Assembly: GCF_031851795.1 (NCBI RefSeq)
Contig: NZ_CP134696.1
Coordinates: 2,465,001-2,529,000 of the forward strand
Reading direction: 5' to 3'
Length of the DNA: 64,000 nt
From: Pontibacter sp. G13
GTDB lineage: Bacteria; Bacteroidota; Bacteroidia; J057
Position 1 is the stretch's first letter, and each line of letters begins with the position of its first letter. A program made the position numbers and the translations under genes. Positions 9,282 to 20,100 of the stretch are shown piece after piece. The notes under the pieces are model-generated. The model ran no database searches. It saw only the letters and a program-made list of their open reading frames with translations, and was not told the DNA's origin.

Positions 9282-10211
9282 TTATTCCTTCTGCCAAACG
9301 CGGATGTATTCAATCTCGAAATCGACCGGAAGATCACCTTCCTCTGGAATTCCATGCCAAGGAAAAGCCTCTGAATCCACCCAGATTTTCAGGGGATTGT
9401 GAAGAATCCAAGCCTCTTCGGCAGCATCATCGGTGGCTTCCGCCTCGATTTGCTCCGCAGTAGCTTCTCGGATCAATTCCCCATCTGCATAGAACTTCAG
9501 CCCCTCGGCAGACCATTCGCAGCCATAGGTGTGAAAGTCGTCGGCGACCCTCCAAGGCAATTCGTACTTGTCAGTCCATACGGTAGGACCTCCCATACCG
9601 GGGGCCCAGTCGTGAATGGAAAACTTGTACTCTTTCTCCAAAAAGGCTTTTTGAGACTGCTTGGGTTTGCCGACAAATTCGAACACATCCAACTCGGTGT
9701 TCTGTCCGGTCATCCAGAATGAACTGGTGATAGACGCATCCGCAGCTTTGCACTTGATTTCCATATAACCGTATCGGAACAAATTCTTGCCGATAACGGC
9801 CGCTGTGGTCATATTTTCAAATTGGTAGGAGGTGCCGTTGGCGTAATAATCCACCTTGGTACTAAAGGGAAAATCAGGCTCCCATCGGGTTTCGATCATG
9901 AGCTTACCGTCCTCGATCCGCACATTGTCGGTGGAGAACTGAGCGGGCGCACGGCCGATAAAGTTGGACTCATATTGTCCGTCCTTGCCCTGAATGTGCC
10001 ATTTTTCCTCGTCCAATACAGCATCCTCAAACTCATCGCTAAAGCGCGTTTTGTAGACCCAGTTTCCCAAATTGTCGGGATCCGAGTCTGGAAAAACTTG
10101 AGGCGTCTCATCTACTGGTGGCTCCTCGGGTGTGCATCCGAATCCCAGGCCGAGCATCAAGGCCGCCCCAAATCCGAAAGCAAAAATTGTTAAGCGATTA
10201 TTCGTAGTCAT
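9282..10211 (-). CDS. GH16 glycoside hydrolase, surface lipoprotein
   Basis: A 309-residue enzyme from the ATG at 10211, chosen because it begins a lipoprotein signal ending GLGFGC (Cys26). The catalytic motif is E173-L-D175-V-F-E178. The protein is essentially one GH16 domain that ends DFEIEYIRVWQKE, with no extra module. It is paralogous to the GH16 gene at 5620 and probably arose by local duplication. As a lipoprotein it would remain on the cell surface near SusD and cut imported or surface-bound chains, whereas the T9SS GH16 at 10454 would be released. It stands alone, with 242 bp upstream that lack the 21-bp operator. Galactanase specificity (carrageenan, furcellaran, agar or porphyran) is not decided by the sequence. 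Confidence 0.87.
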   Translation of the reverse strand: MTTNNRLTIFAFGFGAALMLGLGFGCTPEEPPVDETPQVFPDSDPDNLGNWVYKTRFSDEFEDAVLDEEKWHIQGKDGQYESNFIGRAPAQFSTDNVRIEDGKLMIETRWEPDFPFSTKVDYYANGTSYQFENMTTAAVIGKNLFRYGYMEIKCKAADASITSSFWMTGQNTELDVFEFVGKPKQSQKAFLEKEYKFSIHDWAPGMGGPTVWTDKYELPWRVADDFHTYGCEWSAEGLKFYADGELIREATAEQIEAEATDDAAEEAWILHNPLKIWVDSEAFPWHGIPEEGDLPVDFEIEYIRVWQKE

Positions 10212-10453
10212 GATGTTGGCAATGAAAGGCCTCAGGGCCGACAAGAAGTCCCAACAACTTCCAGCGGCACTGAGACAATAGAGAAAAGATTTGATTCGCA
10301 GCTGATCAAGTAATTCCTCCAGGTGAATCCTGAACGTCTCGACGAAATCGTCCAAGCAGGAAAATCAACCCTGGCGGTCCAAGTGATTAATCCTTGACGC
10401 CAAGTCCCTATTAGAGATCCAGTCCAAACATTCGATCAAGCTGAGAGAGAGGC

Positions 10454-11953
10454 TTACCGTTGGGAGATCAGAACTTTTTCCACCATGCGATCGGCACCAT
10501 TGATGACGGTGATGGTGTAAATGCCTGTTGCACGAAACACGTCGTGGGAGACCTGATTAGTCGCCGATAGCTGTTCCGTACGGTAGATTTCCTTGCCCGT
10601 AAGGTCGTGAATCAAGATTTGAGAGGACTTGTGAGGGATAGTCGAGAGATTCACCCAAATGCCATCTTGGGCATGTTCGATCTGGATACCGTGATCCAAT
10701 TCCTCTTGGGTGGAAGTGGCTCCCTCCACCAACGTGATGGGATAATGTCCTTCTTCCAGATAGACGTCTTGTCCACCATCTTGAGAGGTGCGGAAGACGG
10801 GTTTGAGGATGTACTGATTACCAGCTGGAAGCATGGAGCTCGGATCAAGTCCCGCCAACGAGAAGGTAAAGGTAGTCAATCCTGATTCCTTACCGACAGT
10901 TCCGGGGTTTTCAAGGGAAATTTCCTGAACCACAGTACCGTCAGATTGAATCTCTTGCAATTTGCAGGTGACGCCATTCCAGATGGAATCTTCCACTTGA
11001 TGGTCATTTCCCGCAAAATAGCGGACATCGAACTTCAAGTCACTCGCCAACCCAAACTCCAAACCGTAGTAGCGGGACTTGTCAGCGTACAACTGGGCAG
11101 GAGTATCCCACACTCGCACATAGTCGCAGAACATTTCAGTCGGGAAGCCGGGCTCTGGGTCGGAATCTGGATAAGGCATCACCGTCCGGACCCCGTTGAT
11201 GTATCGCTCATAGGGCGTTCGCAAGCCCATAGAGACGGTGACGTACATTGGCAAATGCCAATAGACATTTTTCTTGGCTCCACGCTGAATCCCATCTACA
11301 TACCAGAAGATAGAGTCGAGACGGTTCCAAACGCCGTAGGTATGGAAATCATCCCGAGGGTCCCAAGGAGCCACCCAAGTGTTGTGGGTCAATTCGGCAT
11401 GTCCCTGTCCGGGGCGCTTCCAAGTCAAAACTCCATTTTCGAGGATGCGGGTATGGAGGTTCATCTCCAGACGGCTGTAATCGTAAGGCACTTGAAAAAT
11501 CTCAATTGCATCGATTTCGCAGTACTTGACGCCTCCCTCTTCGGTAGGAGTGGGCTGGCCGATGCTGTACATCCAGAATGCTGGGCAGGTTCCTTGACCT
11601 TTATCGCTGGCTTTGATACGCGTTTCGTAATAGCCATAAGTCATGGCTTCGCGGTTGCGCATGATACCGGAGGTAAAGTAGAAGGTCTGATTGCTCCGCC
11701 AATGTTCTTTGTGCTGCATTTGGAGCGTGAGCATGCTGTCAGTGATATAGGCATTTTCAGGTTCCCAGGACCAGGTACCCCAATCGTTTGGGTCATTGTT
11801 CCACTTGGCGAGATCGAGATTCGGCGCATTGAATTCATCCGAAAAACCCGTGTTGATAGTCCAAGGCTCGGTGGGGTGAGAAACGGGGTTTTGAGCAAAC
11901 AAGAAGAAGCTCATTCCCATAAGGAGCGACAAGAGTAAACTAATCCTTTTCAT
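10454..11953 (-). CDS. GH16 glycoside hydrolase with T9SS sorting domain
   Basis: A 499-residue secreted enzyme; the ATG at 11953 starts a standard signal peptide (MKRISLLLSLLMGMSFFLFA). The GH16 domain occupies about residues 25-290 with catalytic E146-I-D148-A-I-E151. Residues about 295-410 form a second beta-rich module. The last 75 residues are a type-A T9SS C-terminal domain (IHDLTGKEIYRTEQL, GIYTITVINGADRMVEKVLISQ), so the enzyme passes the outer membrane by T9SS. It differs clearly from the two other GH16 proteins here and probably represents a different subfamily, perhaps the secreted endo-enzyme that first depolymerises the wall polymer. It follows the binding-module gene at 12194, from which a terminator separates it. 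Confidence 0.87.
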   Translation of the reverse strand: MKRISLLLSLLMGMSFFLFAQNPVSHPTEPWTINTGFSDEFNAPNLDLAKWNNDPNDWGTWSWEPENAYITDSMLTLQMQHKEHWRSNQTFYFTSGIMRNREAMTYGYYETRIKASDKGQGTCPAFWMYSIGQPTPTEEGGVKYCEIDAIEIFQVPYDYSRLEMNLHTRILENGVLTWKRPGQGHAELTHNTWVAPWDPRDDFHTYGVWNRLDSIFWYVDGIQRGAKKNVYWHLPMYVTVSMGLRTPYERYINGVRTVMPYPDSDPEPGFPTEMFCDYVRVWDTPAQLYADKSRYYGLEFGLASDLKFDVRYFAGNDHQVEDSIWNGVTCKLQEIQSDGTVVQEISLENPGTVGKESGLTTFTFSLAGLDPSSMLPAGNQYILKPVFRTSQDGGQDVYLEEGHYPITLVEGATSTQEELDHGIQIEHAQDGIWVNLSTIPHKSSQILIHDLTGKEIYRTEQLSATNQVSHDVFRATGIYTITVINGADRMVEKVLISQR

Positions 11954-12049
11954 ATTCAAGGGGTTGACACCCAAAGATCATCTAGTAGACAGGATGACCT
12001 GATGGTTTGAATGTATTGGTGAAAACGAGTGAGTTCTGGGAAGGCAATT

Positions 12050-12110
12050 GGAAGGAAAGAAAAGGGCATGCCTTACCCTACAGGGAATCTGAAACAGATA
12101 AGGCACGCCC
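12050..12110 (-). terminator. Rho-independent terminator after the binding-module gene
   Basis: On the minus strand GGGCGTGCCTTA pairs with TAAGGCATGCCC (one mismatch), followed by TTTTCTTTCCTTCC. It lies between the T9SS binding-module gene (stop 12194) and the GH16 gene starting at 11953, so those genes are at least partly separate transcripts. Confidence 0.75.
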
Positions 12111-12193
12111 ACAAACAGAAGCTTAATATGGAAGCTGTTCAGTGTTTTCGCTTAATCGCATACACATGTAAACAGCTTTACAATCAGGTTAGG

Positions 12194-12931
12194 CTAGTTT
12201 TGAGCTACCATCACTTTTTCAGCGAGGTAGTATTTGCCAGCCTGTACGGACACGATGTACATGCCTGCAGCGGGAAGCTGAGCGGCATCGATCCGTACGA
12301 GATTTTGGTTGGATTCTGTAGTGAAGACCTCTTTTCCAGTGATATCGCGAACGATGATTTTCGCAGCGCCAGTCAATTGAGGCATGTCTACAGAGATTGC
12401 GTCTACGTGGTTGAGGATCTTGATGTACTTGCGAGCTTCCAAGTCGATAGAGGTAGTTGGAGATGTTCCTTCCACCACCAAAGTCCATGCGTCGCTGGTG
12501 TAGGAAGAAGAACCCTGTCCCCAGATCCACACTTTGAAAGTACCTGTCTCAGGCGCAGTGAAATCAATCGCCATGTCTTCCCAAGTAGTTTCGAACAGCT
12601 CGGTGTTTTGTACCAATCCAGAAGGACCACGTACGCCTACCCATACTCGTTGATCGGATTCGGCAGCGATAATGCGGGCCTTGCAGCGGAGTTCGTAGTT
12701 TACTCCTTGAGTCAAAGCCACTTCTTGGGCGGCATTTCCGACAGCGGCGTAGCTACCTTCAATGGTGTCTTCGACGATGGTCACAATGCTACCATTGTCG
12801 CCGAACCAAGGTGCCAAAGCGCCTGTTTCAAACCCTGGATTGGACAGGAGGTTTTGTCCAGAAACGGACGAAAAGCTCATCAAGCATGCGCAAACGAAAA
12901 ACGCAGTAAGTAAGTCGTAAACCTTTTTCAT
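12194..12931 (-). CDS. T9SS-secreted carbohydrate-binding-module-like protein
   Basis: A 245-residue protein from the ATG at 12931, which begins a clear signal peptide (MKKVYDLLTAFFVCACLMSF). Residues about 27-165 look like a beta-sandwich binding module of the CBM4/9 type: it opens NLLSNPGFETGALAPWF, continues with a GVNYELRCKARI strand, and closes on DAWTLVVEG. Residues about 175-245 are a T9SS sorting domain (IVRDITGKEVFTTESNQNLV, AGMYIVSVQAGKYYLAEKVMV). No catalytic domain is present, so it may capture polymer at the surface or act extracellularly with the GH16 enzymes. A paired 21-bp operator lies about 124 bp upstream, the sign that it belongs to the locus regulon. Confidence 0.8.
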   Translation of the reverse strand: MKKVYDLLTAFFVCACLMSFSSVSGQNLLSNPGFETGALAPWFGDNGSIVTIVEDTIEGSYAAVGNAAQEVALTQGVNYELRCKARIIAAESDQRVWVGVRGPSGLVQNTELFETTWEDMAIDFTAPETGTFKVWIWGQGSSSYTSDAWTLVVEGTSPTTSIDLEARKYIKILNHVDAISVDMPQLTGAAKIIVRDITGKEVFTTESNQNLVRIDAAQLPAAGMYIVSVQAGKYYLAEKVMVAQN

Positions 12932-13051
12932 AATCAATACTTTACCACCCCCCAATCGAATGATTGCGGCCACACAATTGAGGCGTGATGTGATAAATAG
13001 AGTGAAACTTCAAGTACAATAATAGTCCTACATTGGGTAGTGTTATTTCAG

Positions 13052-13085
13052 AATATTACCCTATACCTGCACTATTTTATCCCAC
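13052..13085 (-). promoter_or_regulatory. Paired 21-bp direct repeat, putative AraC operator of the binding-module gene
   Basis: On the coding strand GGGATAAAATAGTG is followed, 21 bp on, by AGGGTAATATTC. Spacing is identical to the four other sites in this locus. It ends about 120 bp before the start codon at 12931. Confidence 0.7.
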
Positions 13086-13121
13086 CTGAAATTCCCTCAT
13101 TTACGCATCGAATATGTAGGC

Positions 13122-14597
13122 CTAGCGACCGGAATCTGCCGGCTCTCGCTCTTCTTGGAAAAATTGGGATTGGTCCCGATAGGCATCCATCCGATCAATG
13201 TCTACATTCTCGAATTTCCGCTTCAACATCCATCTTGGACGTTCCAACGTGCTTTCCCACTGAAAGATCAGCTTGTACATCTCCCGGACCTTTTCGGGGT
13301 GCTGGTCAGCGACATTGTTCATTTCCCGCTCATCCTCCGCGATGTTGTAGAGTTCTGCAGGTCGATCGGGGAATCGGATCAGCTTCCAATCGCCCATCCT
13401 TACGGCTGCACGCGCCTGTTTCTTCCAGAACAATTGTTGGTGAGGAGCTTCGGATTGATCGCCCTGAACGAATGGCAACAGGTTCACCCCATCCAAGTCG
13501 GTCAATTGTCCCATGTCTCCCCCACCTGCGGCAAAAAAGGTAGGCAACAAGTCCAAGGTGATGATCGGCTGATGGTATTCGGAGCCGGCCTCTACCCGTC
13601 CGGGCCATTTCATGAGGAATGGCACACGGATTCCTCCTTCGAGGTGATTGGATTTAGTACCGCTCAAAGGATAATTGCTAGAGGCATTTTTGTCGGTAGG
13701 CCCCCCATTGTCATTGGTGAAAATCACGATGGTATTCTCAGCTAGACCTTCTGCTTCCAGGTGGTCTAGGACTTTTCCAACTGCGCGATCGAGCGCCACG
13801 GTCATTGCAGCCACGATTTTACGGTTTCCGTCCAAATGGGGAAACTTGGCAAGATCTTCCGGGCGAGCTTCCATCGGCGTGTGAACGGCATTGAATGCCA
13901 GAAAAGCGAAAAATGGTTGACCTTCGCTTTTTTCGATGAAGCGAATCGTTTCATCGGCGAGATCGTCAGTCAGATATTGTTGAGGTTCTTCGTAAACCCC
14001 AAATCCTCGCTCCATCTGATCCATGGCCCATTTGGGAGGGTTGGGATATTCGAAGTAGCTCCGAGCACCTCCACGGAATCCATAGAATTCATCAAAGCCG
14101 CGCTTCATCGGGTGGAAACGATCGGCACCGCCCAAGTGCCATTTGCCGAAATAGCCCGTCCGGTATCCAATGGCTTTCAGGTAATCACCCATGGTTTTTT
14201 CTTCCACAGGCAATCCCATTTCGTCCCCCAAAGCGGCGGAAACTTCGCTCATGTAGCCGGGGACATTGTTTTCGGTATAACCAAAACGCTGCTGGTATTT
14301 ACCGGTGATCAAGCCTGCACGGGAAGGACCACAGGTTGGATCGGAAACGTACCCTTGGGTGAATCGGACGCCTTCACTGGCCAATTTGTCGAGATTGGGC
14401 GTTGGCATGGTCTTGCTCCCATGAAAACCGAAATCGGCGTATCCGGCATCATCCGAGAAAATAAGGAGAATATTGGGCTGAGACTGGGGGGCTGGGGTCT
14501 CAATTGCGGCCGGGCCTGCCACTGATGCGGTTGATTGGCACCGACCTGTAAAGCCCATCAGGAGGATTGCTCCCAGGAGGAAAGCTAGATTCTTCAT
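13122..14597 (-). CDS. S1-family sulfatase (S1_19-like)
   Basis: A 491-residue formylglycine sulfatase. The ATG at 14597 is chosen since it starts a signal peptide ([18 protein letters not shown]); the longer reading frame upstream has no such start. The metal-site segment [13 protein letters not shown] is followed by C89-G-P-S-R, with C89 the residue converted to formylglycine. The [17 protein letters not shown] and GKWHLGG patterns resemble the S1_19 group, which contains carrageenan galactose-4-sulfatases; the subfamily call is from memory of patterns, not a search. Its own 21-bp paired operator lies 86 bp upstream. It therefore appears to be transcribed independently of susCD, from which the 141-bp repeat array separates it. 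Confidence 0.9.
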   Translation of the reverse strand: MKNLAFLLGAILLMGFTGRCQSTASVAGPAAIETPAPQSQPNILLIFSDDAGYADFGFHGSKTMPTPNLDKLASEGVRFTQGYVSDPTCGPSRAGLITGKYQQRFGYTENNVPGYMSEVSAALGDEMGLPVEEKTMGDYLKAIGYRTGYFGKWHLGGADRFHPMKRGFDEFYGFRGGARSYFEYPNPPKWAMDQMERGFGVYEEPQQYLTDDLADETIRFIEKSEGQPFFAFLAFNAVHTPMEARPEDLAKFPHLDGNRKIVAAMTVALDRAVGKVLDHLEAEGLAENTIVIFTNDNGGPTDKNASSNYPLSGTKSNHLEGGIRVPFLMKWPGRVEAGSEYHQPIITLDLLPTFFAAGGGDMGQLTDLDGVNLLPFVQGDQSEAPHQQLFWKKQARAAVRMGDWKLIRFPDRPAELYNIAEDEREMNNVADQHPEKVREMYKLIFQWESTLERPRWMLKRKFENVDIDRMDAYRDQSQFFQEEREPADSGR

Positions 14598-14680
14598 GAT
14601 ATTTATTCGCGATAGTTGATCCATGGCGGATTTGCCAGATCCTTCAAAGTGAATAAATCTCCCCTTTTCTCGATAAGTGA

Positions 14681-14712
14681 AATTTATCCCGCATGTACAG
14701 ATTTTTACCCCT
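14681..14712 (-). promoter_or_regulatory. Paired 21-bp direct repeat, putative AraC operator of the sulfatase gene
   Basis: Coding-strand half-sites GGGGTAAAAAT and CGGGATAAAT begin 21 bp apart, 86 bp before the start codon at 14597. The spacer contains TGTACATG, similar to the TGTA/TGCA spacers of the other sites. Confidence 0.7.
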
Positions 14713-14790
14713 CCTCGATGAACCACCTAGACGGGATCGGCAAATGTAACGCCTTTTTGAAAACCTATCCACCTCAAAACCAAGGACATC

Positions 14791-15354
14791 AAAAAACCCG
14801 CGGATCAATTCCACGGGCTATGCCTGGAGCGTCCTTACAGGACTCGCAAGCGTCCATGCGCCTACAGGATATGTGAGCGAGAAGTTCTCATCCTAAAAGG
14901 AGCACAGCAGATGAACCGCTGCACTCCTATCAAAAAACCCGCGGATCAAATCCGCGGGCTATGCCTAGAGCGTCCTTACAGGACTCGCAAGCGACCAAGC
15001 GCTTAAAGGGTATGTGAGCGAGAAGTTCTCATCCTAAAAGGAGCACAGCAGATGAACCGCTGCACTCCCATCAAAAAACCCGCGGATCAAATCCACGGGC
15101 TATACCTAGAGCGTCCTTACAGGACTCGCAAGCGACCAAGCGCTTACAGGATATGTGAGCGAGAAGTTCTCATCCTAAAAGGAGCACAGCAGATGAACCG
15201 CTGCACTCCTATCAAAAAACCCGCGGATCAAATCCACGGGCTATGCCTAGAGCGTCCTTACAGGACTCGCAAGCGACCAAGCGCTTACAGGATATGTGAG
15301 CGAGAAGTTCTCATCCTAAAAGGAGCACAGCAGATGAACCGCTGCACTCCCATG
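14791..15354 (-). repeat. Four tandem 141-bp repeats, each with a terminator-like hairpin
   Basis: Units begin at 14791, 14932, 15073 and 15214, an exact 141-bp period. Each opens with AAAAAACCCGCGGATCAA and the complementary arm ATCC(G/A)CGGG; on the minus strand this is a strong stem followed by six T, i.e. an intrinsic terminator. Each unit also holds GAGAAGTTCTC and an interrupted GGAG/CTCC stem. The array lies 53 bp past the susD stop. Because 141 is divisible by three, an open frame runs through it, but it has no coding features. Confidence 0.85.
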
Positions 15355-15407
15355 GATAAATAACTACTACTACTACTTTCTACTCTATTCGTGCTATTCC
15401 TCCGAGA

Positions 15408-17117
15408 TTAGTACCCATGATTCTGCAAGACTGCAGGGGCCTTTTCGATCTCCGTTCTTGGGATCGGGAGGTAATAGTGCTTTTCGAAATAAGGTCTTGT
15501 AACGACGGTGTATTCCTCGAAAGACAAGTTACCGTCTGTCTGCATGGTCCATCTGAGGCCGCGGATATCGAATCCGAGCTTATCCTCTTCCATCCATCGG
15601 CGCTCATCGAAGAAGTTGTGTCCTTCGAAGCAAAGCTCGACACGACGCTCGCGCTTGATCGCCTCCAACAAATCATCACCGCTTGCAGTAATTTCTGGCT
15701 GCAAGGCACGGCTGGAAACCATGTTCAAGTACTGACGGGCTTCTGCCTCATTTCCTACGTGATACATCGCCTCGGCATAGTTGAGGTAAACCTCGGCCAA
15801 GCGGTACAGGATGTATGGGCGCATCGGGGAAATACCTCCGTTCACGTCCACCAACTCATCTTGGAACTTGCGGATGTTGTATCCAGTCTTGGATGAATGC
15901 AATGGGTTGCCCAAGCCTTCTGGAGAATCCAATCCGTGAGGGTAGGTATCAGGATCTTCAGACAGGTAGTACTCGATTTTGCGGCCACGGAACTCTGCTC
16001 CGTTGAAGAGCAAGTTGGCGTAGTAACGCATCTCACGATTGTCATTCGGGTTCGCAGGATCAAACGTTCCATCTGTGGTATTGGAACCATCAGCCATATT
16101 GAACTGAAGGGTAAAGTTGTGAGTCGGAGAAGACAATCCCCATCCATCAAATCCATTTGGAGGCATCGTCTTGTCCCAGAGGGAGTTTGCATCCGTACCG
16201 AAGTCATAGAACTCTGGGCTGAATGGACGTGCAAACAAGATATCCTCGTTGGGAGACAAGAACAGATCTTGATAATCCTTGGCGTTGTTCACGGAGATCA
16301 AAGCGCGGCTTCCCACCATGTCGATCAACTCCTTGGCTGCATCGGCAGCATCTTGCCATTTGGAAGATTTGGCGTAATCGTACAATGGGCCATTCGGGAT
16401 GGTAGCAGGATCGTGCAATTTACTGGCAGCGTACAACAAGACGCGAGATTTGACAGCCATGGCAGCCAGTTTGGTTGCGCGGCCAAATTCAGCATCGGGA
16501 CGAGATTCAGGCAAAATGGCAGCAGCTTCGTCCAATTCGGTAACGATGAAGTCTACACATTCTTCGTAGCTGTTTCGCGCCAAATCGAAATCATCTTCCA
16601 ATCCCAACGCACGGTCAATGATAGGCACCCCACCGTAGAGACGGATCAGTTTGCTGTACAAATTCGCTCGCAGAAATCTCATCTCAGCCTTGAGGACATT
16701 GACTCGCTCGGGGTCCATGTCCATTGCTGGGCTATCGTCGATATTGTCGAGGAACTCGTTGCAGAGGCGTACATAGGTCCAGTACTGGTCCCACTTCTGG
16801 TTGAAGATACCGCTATTGCTTGGGGTCAATCCAGCTCTCATGCGGAATTGGTCCAGATCGCGGAAGTTGAATTTGGCTTCGAATGAAGCACCTTCGATGT
16901 TGAAGCGGCGCCCCCACCATTGCTGGCGGTTGATGCCCCAGCTTTCCGTGCTGTTGTAGGCGGTGAATACTAGTCCTTCCGCTTGAGAAGGATCGCTGTA
17001 GACCAAGTCTTCTGCGAAAGCACTTCTCGCTTCGGTATTCAGGATGTCGTCTGAGCAGGAGCTAAGCACCACTGCCGGCAACAAGAGTAACAGGAAAATA
17101 TATCTTGGAGATAGCAT
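15408..17117 (-). CDS. SusD-like surface glycan-binding lipoprotein (PUL 1)
   Basis: A 569-residue RagB/SusD-family protein that captures oligosaccharide at the cell surface and caps its SusC partner. The lipoprotein signal MLSPRYIFLLLLLPAVVLSSC gives lipidated Cys21. The N-terminal TPR-like region (NQKWDQYWTYVRLCNEFLDNI; AEMRFLRANLYSKLIRLYGGVPI) and the C-terminal block (IKRERRVELCFEGHNFFDERRW, PIPRTEIEKAP.L.NHGY) are characteristic. Its ATG directly abuts the susC stop, with no intergenic base, as in classic susCD pairs. Four terminator-like repeats follow the gene. Ligand specificity is inferred from neighbours. Confidence 0.95.
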   Translation of the reverse strand: MLSPRYIFLLLLLPAVVLSSCSDDILNTEARSAFAEDLVYSDPSQAEGLVFTAYNSTESWGINRQQWWGRRFNIEGASFEAKFNFRDLDQFRMRAGLTPSNSGIFNQKWDQYWTYVRLCNEFLDNIDDSPAMDMDPERVNVLKAEMRFLRANLYSKLIRLYGGVPIIDRALGLEDDFDLARNSYEECVDFIVTELDEAAAILPESRPDAEFGRATKLAAMAVKSRVLLYAASKLHDPATIPNGPLYDYAKSSKWQDAADAAKELIDMVGSRALISVNNAKDYQDLFLSPNEDILFARPFSPEFYDFGTDANSLWDKTMPPNGFDGWGLSSPTHNFTLQFNMADGSNTTDGTFDPANPNDNREMRYYANLLFNGAEFRGRKIEYYLSEDPDTYPHGLDSPEGLGNPLHSSKTGYNIRKFQDELVDVNGGISPMRPYILYRLAEVYLNYAEAMYHVGNEAEARQYLNMVSSRALQPEITASGDDLLEAIKRERRVELCFEGHNFFDERRWMEEDKLGFDIRGLRWTMQTDGNLSFEEYTVVTRPYFEKHYYLPIPRTEIEKAPAVLQNHGY

Positions 17118-20100
17118 TTAGTTGAAATTGAGGGTGGCACCAATGGAATAGGAAGTGAGGGACGGATAAGTACTGCCTCTGAAGTTGTTGTAGCCTGCAG
17201 CCTCAGGATCCAATCCCAGCTTGGCAACTTCGGAGAACATCGTCAAGAGGTTCAGGCCTCGTGCGAATACACGCACATTTCCGAACTTCAATCGGTCCTT
17301 TTTGATGGAGTATCCGAATTCCAATTCCTTCAATCGCAGGAATGAAGCATCGTGCAACCAGAGATCAGCTCCCTGGAAGTTGTCTGCTGCATTCAGGTTG
17401 CCACTGTAGGGATCGCCTTGAGCAAATGCACGTGGGTATCTAGCATCGCGATTCTCAGGCGTCCAGCGCTCGGTGAATACGTGCTCAGGCTTGGAGCCCG
17501 CTTGGTCGAAGAAGACCAACATTTGTGCTTTGGCCTGACCTTGCAACAAGAAGCTGAAATCAAATCCCTTGTAATTCAAGCCACCTGTGATACCGTACTG
17601 AATTTCAGGCACATTGGAAGAATACACACGGATACGGTCCGCAGCATCAATGACTCCATCTTCGTTGGTGTCCACATAGAATGGCTCACCTTCCACTGTT
17701 CCGCCCAATTTGGCAGGCGCAGCTTCCACTTGCTCTTGGTCGCGGAAAATTCCGTTGGTAGGATAGACGATGTAGGAATCCATCGGGAACCCTTCACGCT
17801 TGAGCTGATCTGGCACATCCACGGCCTCGTCCAAGTACACAATGCGGTTTTTCGCCTGCGTCACGTTCGCGCCAATGTTGTAGGTGAGCTCACCAACCTT
17901 ATCGTTCCAACCCAATTGGAATTCCCAACCGAAGTTGTCCACTTTACCCAAGTTCTCCTGCGGAAGCGTTACCCCGGCAAAATCAGGGATAGAAGCATTT
18001 CGAGTGATCAGGATGTCTTCACGCTTCTGGTAGAAGTAGTTCACATCACCCGTCAAGCGGAAGTTGAACATGGTGAAATTCAGCCCGACATTGCGCATTT
18101 CGGCAGTCTCCCAAGTGATGTCTGGGTTTGGCACACTTGTACTGGTGTATCCATTGTAGCGTGTACCGGGAGTTCCGAAGTAATAGAAGTTCGGGAAGGC
18201 CACGTCTACATCGCCACCATAGCTGTATCGAGTCAAGAACTGGAAGGAAGGGATGCGGTCATTACCCATGATTGCGTAAGAGCTGCGAACCTTCAAAGCG
18301 TCCAACCAGCTGTTGGTGAAGTTCATGAATTCCTCGTCTGCAATGGACCAAGCGACAGCCACACCGGGGAAGGTACCGAAGCGATTGCCAGGGCCGAAGT
18401 TGGAGGAGCCGTCATGACGCAAGGTAAAGTCTACGAAGTACTTCTTCTTGAAGTCATAGGACACCATGCCGAAGTAGTTCAGACGCGCCCACTCTGTGGA
18501 ACTACCGTTGGAGATCTGTCCCTCGTCGCTACCTGCGAAGAGATCAGGACGATCATCACTTGGGAATCCTCTACGCTCTGCCCAAAACTCACGCTCATTG
18601 GAGGTGAATCGCTCGTATCCCGCCAATCCACGGACCGTGTGCTCACCAAAGGTGCGGTCGTAGCGCAGGGTAGCGTTCAACATCAATTCATTGAACTGCC
18701 AGAATCTTTCGCGAAGAATGCGCTGATCTCCATTTTGGGAGAATCCGGGAGAAGGAATGTATTCCTCGGTTCCTTGCTGGAAGGTATAGATTTCCCAAGG
18801 CGTGTACCAGTCTTTGGTATCGGTCGTCCAGCGACGGATACCGGTATAAGCCTGAGCACTCAATCCTTTGGTCAACCATCCCAAGTCGAGGTCCAAAGTC
18901 AGTTTGGTCCGGAAGTTATTGTCGATGCGATTAACAAATCCAGATTCGCTGCTGGACATGATCGCAGGGTTTGCACCATTCTCACCGCCCCATGCATAGA
19001 GACCGTTCGGGTAAATTCCCACTTCGGTAGGCTCATTGGTGTAGATGTGCTTGTAAATGAAACCAGCGTCTACCCCAGGCTCGTTGCGATCGCCAAATCG
19101 ACCCGCAACATCCACGCCCAACTTCACGCGCTCGTGAATTTGAACATCGATATTGGAACGCAATTGATACTGCTTGAAATTCAAGTCGCCAGATTCGAAG
19201 ATCCCCACCTGATCGATGTAGTCACCACTGACGAAGTAGTTTACCTTTTCAGTACCACCGGAGATAGAGATGGAATTTCTCCATTCTGGGGAGTAGTCTG
19301 CGAATGTGAGATCCGCCCAATCCGTGTTAGGATAGTTGATCGGATCATTTCCTGCTGCGAATTTTTCGATATCCTCTTGGGTGAATTGGAGGGGAGTACC
19401 GTTGCGCTCGGCAGTTTCATTGGTGTGAATGGCATACTGCTCAGAATTCATCAGCGTAGGAAATGCCGAGAATCTGGATACGCTGTATGCGCTGTTGAAG
19501 CTGATGTTTGGCGTACCGAATTTACCGCGCTTGGTAGTGATCAGGATTACGCCGTTGGCTGCTCTAGCTCCGTAGATCGCCGCTGCCCCATCCTTGAGGA
19601 CCGTCACGGACTCGATGTCCTGCGGTGCCAAGTGCGAGAAGGATTCAGAAGGAACCCCATCGACCAAGATCAGCGGATTGTTGTTGTTCAGGGTGGATTT
19701 ACCCCGAATCAAGATGGAAACGTCTCCAGTACCACCGGGATACCCCCCGCGGTCGGAAACGATCAGTCCAGGTACTTTTCCAGCGAGAGATTTGACCAAG
19801 TCCTTGTTGGTCGTACGCTCGATCACTTCGGATTCAACCGTACTGACCGAACCTGTCAATTCGCCTTTTTTACGAGTAGTATATCCCACTACCACGACTT
19901 CATCCAACAATTGGTCGGAAACCTGCAGCGTGACAGACACTTGGGTCTTGTTGGTGATATCCACCTGCTGGGTTTCGTATCCGATGAAGCTGACAACAAG
20001 CGTATTTCCTCCGTCTGGGACATTGAGGGAGAAAGCTCCATTGTCATCGGTAAATGCTCCGGCATTGGTTCCCTCGATCAGCACAGTAGCGCCAGTCAGG

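Noticed and set aside
14791-15354. CRISPR array
   Set aside because: The entire 141-bp units repeat with no unique spacers, and no cas genes are near.
15052-15363. Small repetitive frame in the 141-bp array
   Set aside because: The period is a multiple of three, which keeps any frame open by chance; the DNA is dominated by terminator hairpins.
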